Source of the DNA: Geosiphon pyriformis
Taxonomy: Eukaryota; Glomeromycota; Glomeromycetes; Archaeosporales; Geosiphonaceae
Assembly (NCBI GenBank): GCA_016748015.1
Contig: JAAOMT010000058.1
Location: 131,559 to 143,656, forward strand
Direction of reading: 5' to 3'
Length of the DNA stretch: 12,098 nt
Shown piece by piece: positions 9,044-12,098 of the stretch. How positions within the stretch are numbered: the stretch's first letter is position 1; every line of letters begins with the position of its first letter. The position numbers and the translations under genes were made by a program. The notes under the pieces were generated by a model. The model was not told where the DNA came from, did not search any database, and saw only the letters and a program-made list of their open reading frames with translations.

Positions 9044-9111
9044 CCCCTATCACGCAAATAATCATTTAAACGTTTCATCGAGGGATGGATTAACTTTTTA
9101 AAGAGAATGAA

Positions 9112-9144
9112 GGGGGGGGGAGGGGGGATGGAGGAGAGAGGGGG
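9112..9144 (+). promoter_or_regulatory. G-run tract, potential G-quadruplex
   Basis: Runs of 9 G, 6 G and 5 G, plus GG pairs, lie within 33 nt, with only A and one T between. It is very unusual in such AT-rich DNA. It sits on the coding strand directly before the TATA-like box at 9151 and about 250 nt upstream of the gene B start. Four tracts of at least three G can be formed because the 9-G run can supply two. Confidence 0.55.
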
Positions 9145-9150
9145 AGTTTA

Positions 9151-9160
9151 TATATATAAA
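9151..9160 (+). promoter_or_regulatory. TATA-like box for gene B
   Basis: TATATATAAA is followed by CCGAAAC, 230 nt upstream of the ATG and just after the G-run tract. It is the better-placed of two candidates. Confidence 0.45.
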
Positions 9161-9391
9161 CCGAAACATCATGATTCAAATAAAAATAAATATAGAAAAT
9201 CTTTGTTATCTGTTCATTTTTAACAAACATTGCAAATCTTTTTTTTTTTATTTTTATTTTGCTAAAATATCTGTTTCCTTTTTTTACTTAAAAAGCTTTT
9301 GTATCGAAGCAAAAAAAAAAAAAAAAGTTTTTTGTTTCCAAAATACATGTACAGTACATGACAAACCTTTTTTTTTTAATTTTTTTAAAAA

Positions 9392-9602
9392 ATGCAAAAA
9401 TTTAAAAGCCCAATTTTATTTCTTGGAATTTTTTTCTTTTTATTTCCTTTTTTCTTCTCAGGTCTTGATTTAATTTCTTATCTTCAATTTAAAGTTAAAC
9501 GAATAAAAACTTTAATCGAAATTATAAGAAATGAGAATAATCTTTTCCAAAAATCCTACAATAAAAACTTTTCTTTCTCTAATCAAAAACATTTTATAAT
9601 TG

Positions 9603-9638
<36 letters not shown>

Positions 9639-9941
9639 TATCATTTCAAAAAAGAAATCACTCTAAAAGATCAATAAAAAATTTTAATGTTAAACTGGTG
9701 AAAGTACAGAATGAAATTTCAGATGTATCTTTCGTAAAAAGACCTATTCACGATCAAGATATTTTACTCGAATTATCATCTAATGCAGCTTTTGCTTGGG
9801 AAGCATCTTGTCAACAAATTTTTGAAACCAAAAAAAGTTATTTATTAAATAAACAACTTAAGAATAGAGTTTGGGGTAAGTGAAATTTATTATTTTCTAT
9901 AGTTGCTTTGATAAAAATTAAAAAATTCTTTTTTTTTTAAA

Positions 9942-10012
<71 letters not shown>

Positions 10013-10391
10013 CAACAACAATAACAACAACAACAACAACAATAATAATTATAATTATAATTATAATTATAATAATGTTTACAATAAAAAAAAGCAATAT
10101 TTTCAAAGAAAACGATTGCTTTTGGTGCTTTTGAAGATGATTTTAATTACTACACAACATATGGGATCAATCGGAAATGGGATTTGATTACTTACCCTGA
10201 TGTAGAATATGGGTTGGTCTCAAAGGTTTTTTATAATCGTTGGAAAAGATATGCGGCTAATTTTTGGCAAAAATTGGAAAATTTTGAAAAGCAAGATAAC
10301 TCTATAGAATTCGCTCATCCCTATACATTTACAGGCTTCGGTTATGGCGGTAGTATGTATATAAATTTTTTATTTTTTAATTGTTTTTGAA

Positions 10392-10434
<43 letters not shown>

Positions 10435-11080
10435 TTTATTTTTTTTATCATCTAATAATTTTTTTTTTATTAGTTTTAGCGGTATTTGCTGCTCTTGAAT
10501 ATAAAAAAAAGTATAAAGAAGCATCAGTAAGTCTGATTACCTTTGGTCAACCAAGAATTGGGGATGAACTATTTATTTATCACATCGAACATATATTGAA
10601 TAAAGCTTGGAGGGTGACTAATGGTGATGATTGGGTACCTAATTTTCCAATTGATGGTCATAATCGTGAAAGAAAAAATTTTGAAGGTACATGGTCAACA
10701 TCCCCAAAAATTTTATATAACCATCTTCGAAAAGAATTTTGGATAGATTCTACATGTGATTGTCAAGATAATCCAACAATCTATTTATGTTATCATACCG
10801 CTACTTTATATGAGCATGAGGTATTTTCTTGAATATAAAATTTTTTATTATGATTTTAAAAATTTTTTTTATTCATTCATAATCATCTAATCTCAATCTT
10901 TTTTTCTTATTTTTTAAGGAATGTAATGGAAGAAATCATTATCATAAAAATTTATATCCCGCAGATAATTGGGAAGATTCAATTAAATATTATAGAGAAT
11001 TACATCCTGATAATCAACATTTCGGTCCTTATTTTAAATATACAATGTTACAAGGTTGTCCTTCAAATATAATCGATTAG
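9392..11080 (+). CDS. Gene B: secreted class 3 lipase-like protein lacking the Ser nucleophile (4 exons, 416 aa)
   Basis: Predicted exons are 9392-9875, 10095-10352, 10474-10820 and 10919-11080 (stop TAG). Donors are GTAAGT, GTATGT and GTATTT, and every junction keeps frame. The N-terminus is strongly hydrophobic (about 8-24), then comes a basic linker with an 11-Ser run (72-82). The hydrolase domain follows: TIAFGAFEDD where active enzymes have FRGT, the elbow GFGYGG (242-247), ILAVFAALEY, LITFGQPRIGDELF, Asp300 in GDDWVP, and His331 in NHLRKEFWI. The elbow Ser is Gly244, so the triad is incomplete. The tail is CDC...YLC and ECNGRNH, ending FGPYFKY...CPSNIID, matching gene A. Intron 1's acceptor (AG at 10093-10094) has no pyrimidine tract, but it is the one I found that keeps frame and matches the paralog's phase and Ala codon. 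Gene B lacks the intron present in gene A before the Asp motif. Confidence 0.87.
9605..9637 (+). repeat. (TCA)11 repeat encoding poly-Ser in gene B
   Basis: Eleven TCA codons follow a NQKH motif that also precedes the His tract of gene A. It is the same trinucleotide as in gene A, read in another frame. Confidence 0.97.
9941..10075 (+). repeat. AAT/AAC microsatellite filling intron 1 of gene B
   Basis: A long AAT array turns into AAC units (about 10009-10040), then AAT and an ATAATT palindromic stretch. It makes up more than half of the 219-bp intron 9876-10094. The apparent minus-strand ORF of Ile and Val is only this repeat. Confidence 0.95.
10391..10432 (+). repeat. (AAT)n microsatellite in intron 2 of gene B
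   Basis: About 14 AAT units lie inside the 121-bp intron 10353-10473, which lies at the same place and phase as intron 2 of gene A. Confidence 0.95.
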
Positions 11081-11085
11081 ATGAT

Positions 11086-11100
11086 AATATAATAATAATA

Positions 11101-11136
<36 letters not shown>

Positions 11137-11144
11137 TAATAATA
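11086..11144 (+). repeat. AAT/TTA inverted microsatellite after gene B
   Basis: AAT units switch to TTA units at 11101-11103, giving perfect 11-bp arms with a 1-nt spacer (11091-11101 and 11103-11113). It starts a few bases after the gene B stop, so it is probably in the 3' UTR and would fold into an AU hairpin. Confidence 0.85.
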
Positions 11145-11633
11145 GATTTTTTAAAATTATCAAAATGAGAATAGAAAATTTTTTTTAATTTAATTAATAA
11201 TATATTAACTACATTTATTCTTAACAAAATGAAAATTTAAATATACGAAATAGAAATTTTTTTTGATTAATAAAGAAATATTTTATTATTATTCTAGCGG
11301 TTTTTTAATTTTAAATGTTTACAAATATATATATATATAATTAAATAATAATTACACCCAATACCGGAAATCTTTTGGTAGGTTCATTTAATGAAAAAAA
11401 TTTCTTTGAAAATTTTTTTTAATGGGTTTTCTATAAGTTAATAGAATTTCTGGAAAAAATGGTTGTAAAAATGAAATTTGAATTTTTTAAATAATGAAAA
11501 AAATTATCTTTTCATCATCAATTATGGATAAAATAATCGATAAATATATTGCTTAAATTTCTTGAGTAAAATGATGATTGATGATGATGAATGATAAAAA
11601 ATTGCGAATGATATTGTTTTCCAGAATTTTACT
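11145..11633. other. AT-rich intergenic DNA, no gene seen
   Basis: Homopolymer-rich with stops in all frames. The part near 11150-11300 is the likely 3' UTR and downstream region of gene B. No conserved coding signal was found. Confidence 0.6.
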
Positions 11634-11696
11634 TTCTTGGTTTCTGGTTTCTGGTTTCTGGTTTCTGGTTTCTGGTTCTTGGTTCCTGGTTTCTGA
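11634..11696 (+). repeat. 7-bp tandem repeat, 9 units (TTTCTGG)
   Basis: Nine consecutive 7-bp units: five exact TTTCTGG (11641-11675) and four variants at the ends. On the minus strand it reads CCAGAAA. It produces a KPETKNQ-like repeat in a minus-strand ORF that is probably not a gene. Confidence 0.95.
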
Positions 11697-12055
11697 CCCA
11701 AATATTCATTTACAGAATTAACGGGATTGATACGAGATTGAAAAAATTCCCTTATTTTCAATCTGCTTCTAAAAATTATCAGATTAGAGATATATGCACT
11801 ATTTTATCATTAAACGTCATACCTGATAACAATTAATTTACATGATACAGTGATGACGATAAACTTACCAAATTTAGTCACTCTGAAAGCATGAAACAAG
11901 GAAAAATCCATTCACCCTCGTGTAAGTTTGTTTAATAAGCAGATCAAAAAATTAAAAAAAAAAGTAACTTGATACATGATTACACAATGTTATGAATAAC
12001 CCATTTATTAAGGCAATGAATAACTTTTTTACAGATATCAAAAGTGTAATGGGTG

Positions 12056-12057
<2 letters not shown>
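11697..12057 (-). other. Non-repetitive stretch with weak splice-like motifs, no gene assigned
   Basis: Composition is more balanced than the neighbouring AT spacers. On the minus strand there is GCTTTCAG followed 14 nt later by a GTAAGT donor (plus-strand 11863-11868), and TTTTTAG before AAGCAG near 11768. These could be exons of a gene 5' of the window's right edge or a spliced leader. The reading frames are short and I recognise no domain. Confidence 0.2.

Positions 12058-12098
<41 letters not shown>
12058..12098 (+). repeat. Run of 41 T at the window end
   Basis: An uninterrupted T run reaches the window edge. On the minus strand it is poly(A), so it could be the 3' tail of a retroposed element beyond the window. 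It could also be a simple homopolymer or an assembly artefact. Confidence 0.8.

Larger units (their letters stand above)
8723..9391. promoter_or_regulatory. Shared intergenic region between divergent genes A and B
   Basis: The 669 bp between the two start codons must hold the promoters of both genes, possibly one bidirectional promoter. It has TATA-like elements facing each gene, a G-run tract at 9112-9144, and a segment at 8850-9110 with more balanced composition than the flanks. The 100-codon ORF opening at 9171 is T-rich, overlaps the gene B start in another frame and is probably 5' UTR; it could act as an upstream ORF. Confidence 0.6.

Noticed and set aside
9171-9473. 100-aa ORF upstream of gene B
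   Set aside because: Homopolymer-derived Phe/Lys peptide in the probable 5' UTR; overlaps the gene B start in another frame. An upstream-ORF role is possible but unsupported.
9918-10106. Minus-strand poly-Ile/Val ORF
   Set aside because: Pure AAT/AAC microsatellite in an intron.
10474-10480. Alternative acceptor at 10478-10479 for intron 2 of gene B
   Set aside because: It also keeps frame but shortens the helix after the elbow by two residues compared with gene A and the lipase family.
10342-10524. Minus-strand poly-Tyr ORF
   Set aside because: AAT microsatellite of intron 2 plus antisense of gene B exons.
11522-11761. Minus-strand ORF with KPETKNQ repeats
   Set aside because: Its centre is the 7-bp tandem repeat and the rest shows no recognisable domain, so I do not call a gene.
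1-12098. CRISPR array, tRNA or bacterial defence system
   Set aside because: No array has spacer-like unique units between repeats, no cloverleaf was seen, and the window has eukaryotic introns.

Overview
This window looks like AT-rich, intron-bearing eukaryotic DNA. It is most likely from an arbuscular mycorrhizal fungus (Glomeromycotina, Rhizophagus-like). That assignment is inference. It rests on the very low GC content, short GT-AG introns of about 90-220 bp, abundant AAT microsatellites, and two decayed retroelement ORFs that resemble a LINE family I associate with these fungi from memory. The standard genetic code fits. I saw no tRNA, rRNA, CRISPR or bacterial-type operon.

Left half (1-6200) is a transposon graveyard. 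A plus-strand LINE ORF1 remnant (145 to about 1896) is split by an 829-bp insertion at 799-1627. That insertion has TG...CA ends and a 4-bp target duplication, so it is probably a solo LTR. It is followed by unassigned repeat-derived DNA (1897-2530), an 8-bp tandem repeat and a 40-bp tandem repeat (2577-2712). A second LINE remnant runs on the minus strand from 6019 down to about 2770. It carries ORF1 plus the endonuclease part of ORF2, but no reverse transcriptase. The two remnants face each other, and both lack their 3' halves. In the minus-strand copy the frames survive for kilobases with about 17 in-frame stops and almost no indels, which suggests decay by GC-to-AT transitions.

The middle (6186-7048) is an extremely AT-rich spacer with no gene. 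The right half holds two intact-looking paralogous genes in head-to-head orientation. Gene A is on the minus strand (8722 to 7049, 5 exons, 398 aa). Gene B is on the plus strand (9392 to 11080, 4 exons, 416 aa). Both encode secreted or membrane-anchored class 3 (Rhizomucor-type) lipase-like proteins. In both, the Ser of the GxSxG nucleophile elbow is replaced by Gly, while the Asp and His of the triad remain, so they may be pseudoenzymes. Their start codons are 669 bp apart, and the shared intergenic region contains TATA-like boxes and a strong G-run tract.

The right end (11081-12098) has AT-rich DNA, a 7-bp tandem repeat, a stretch with weak splice-like motifs on the minus strand, and a terminal run of 41 T.
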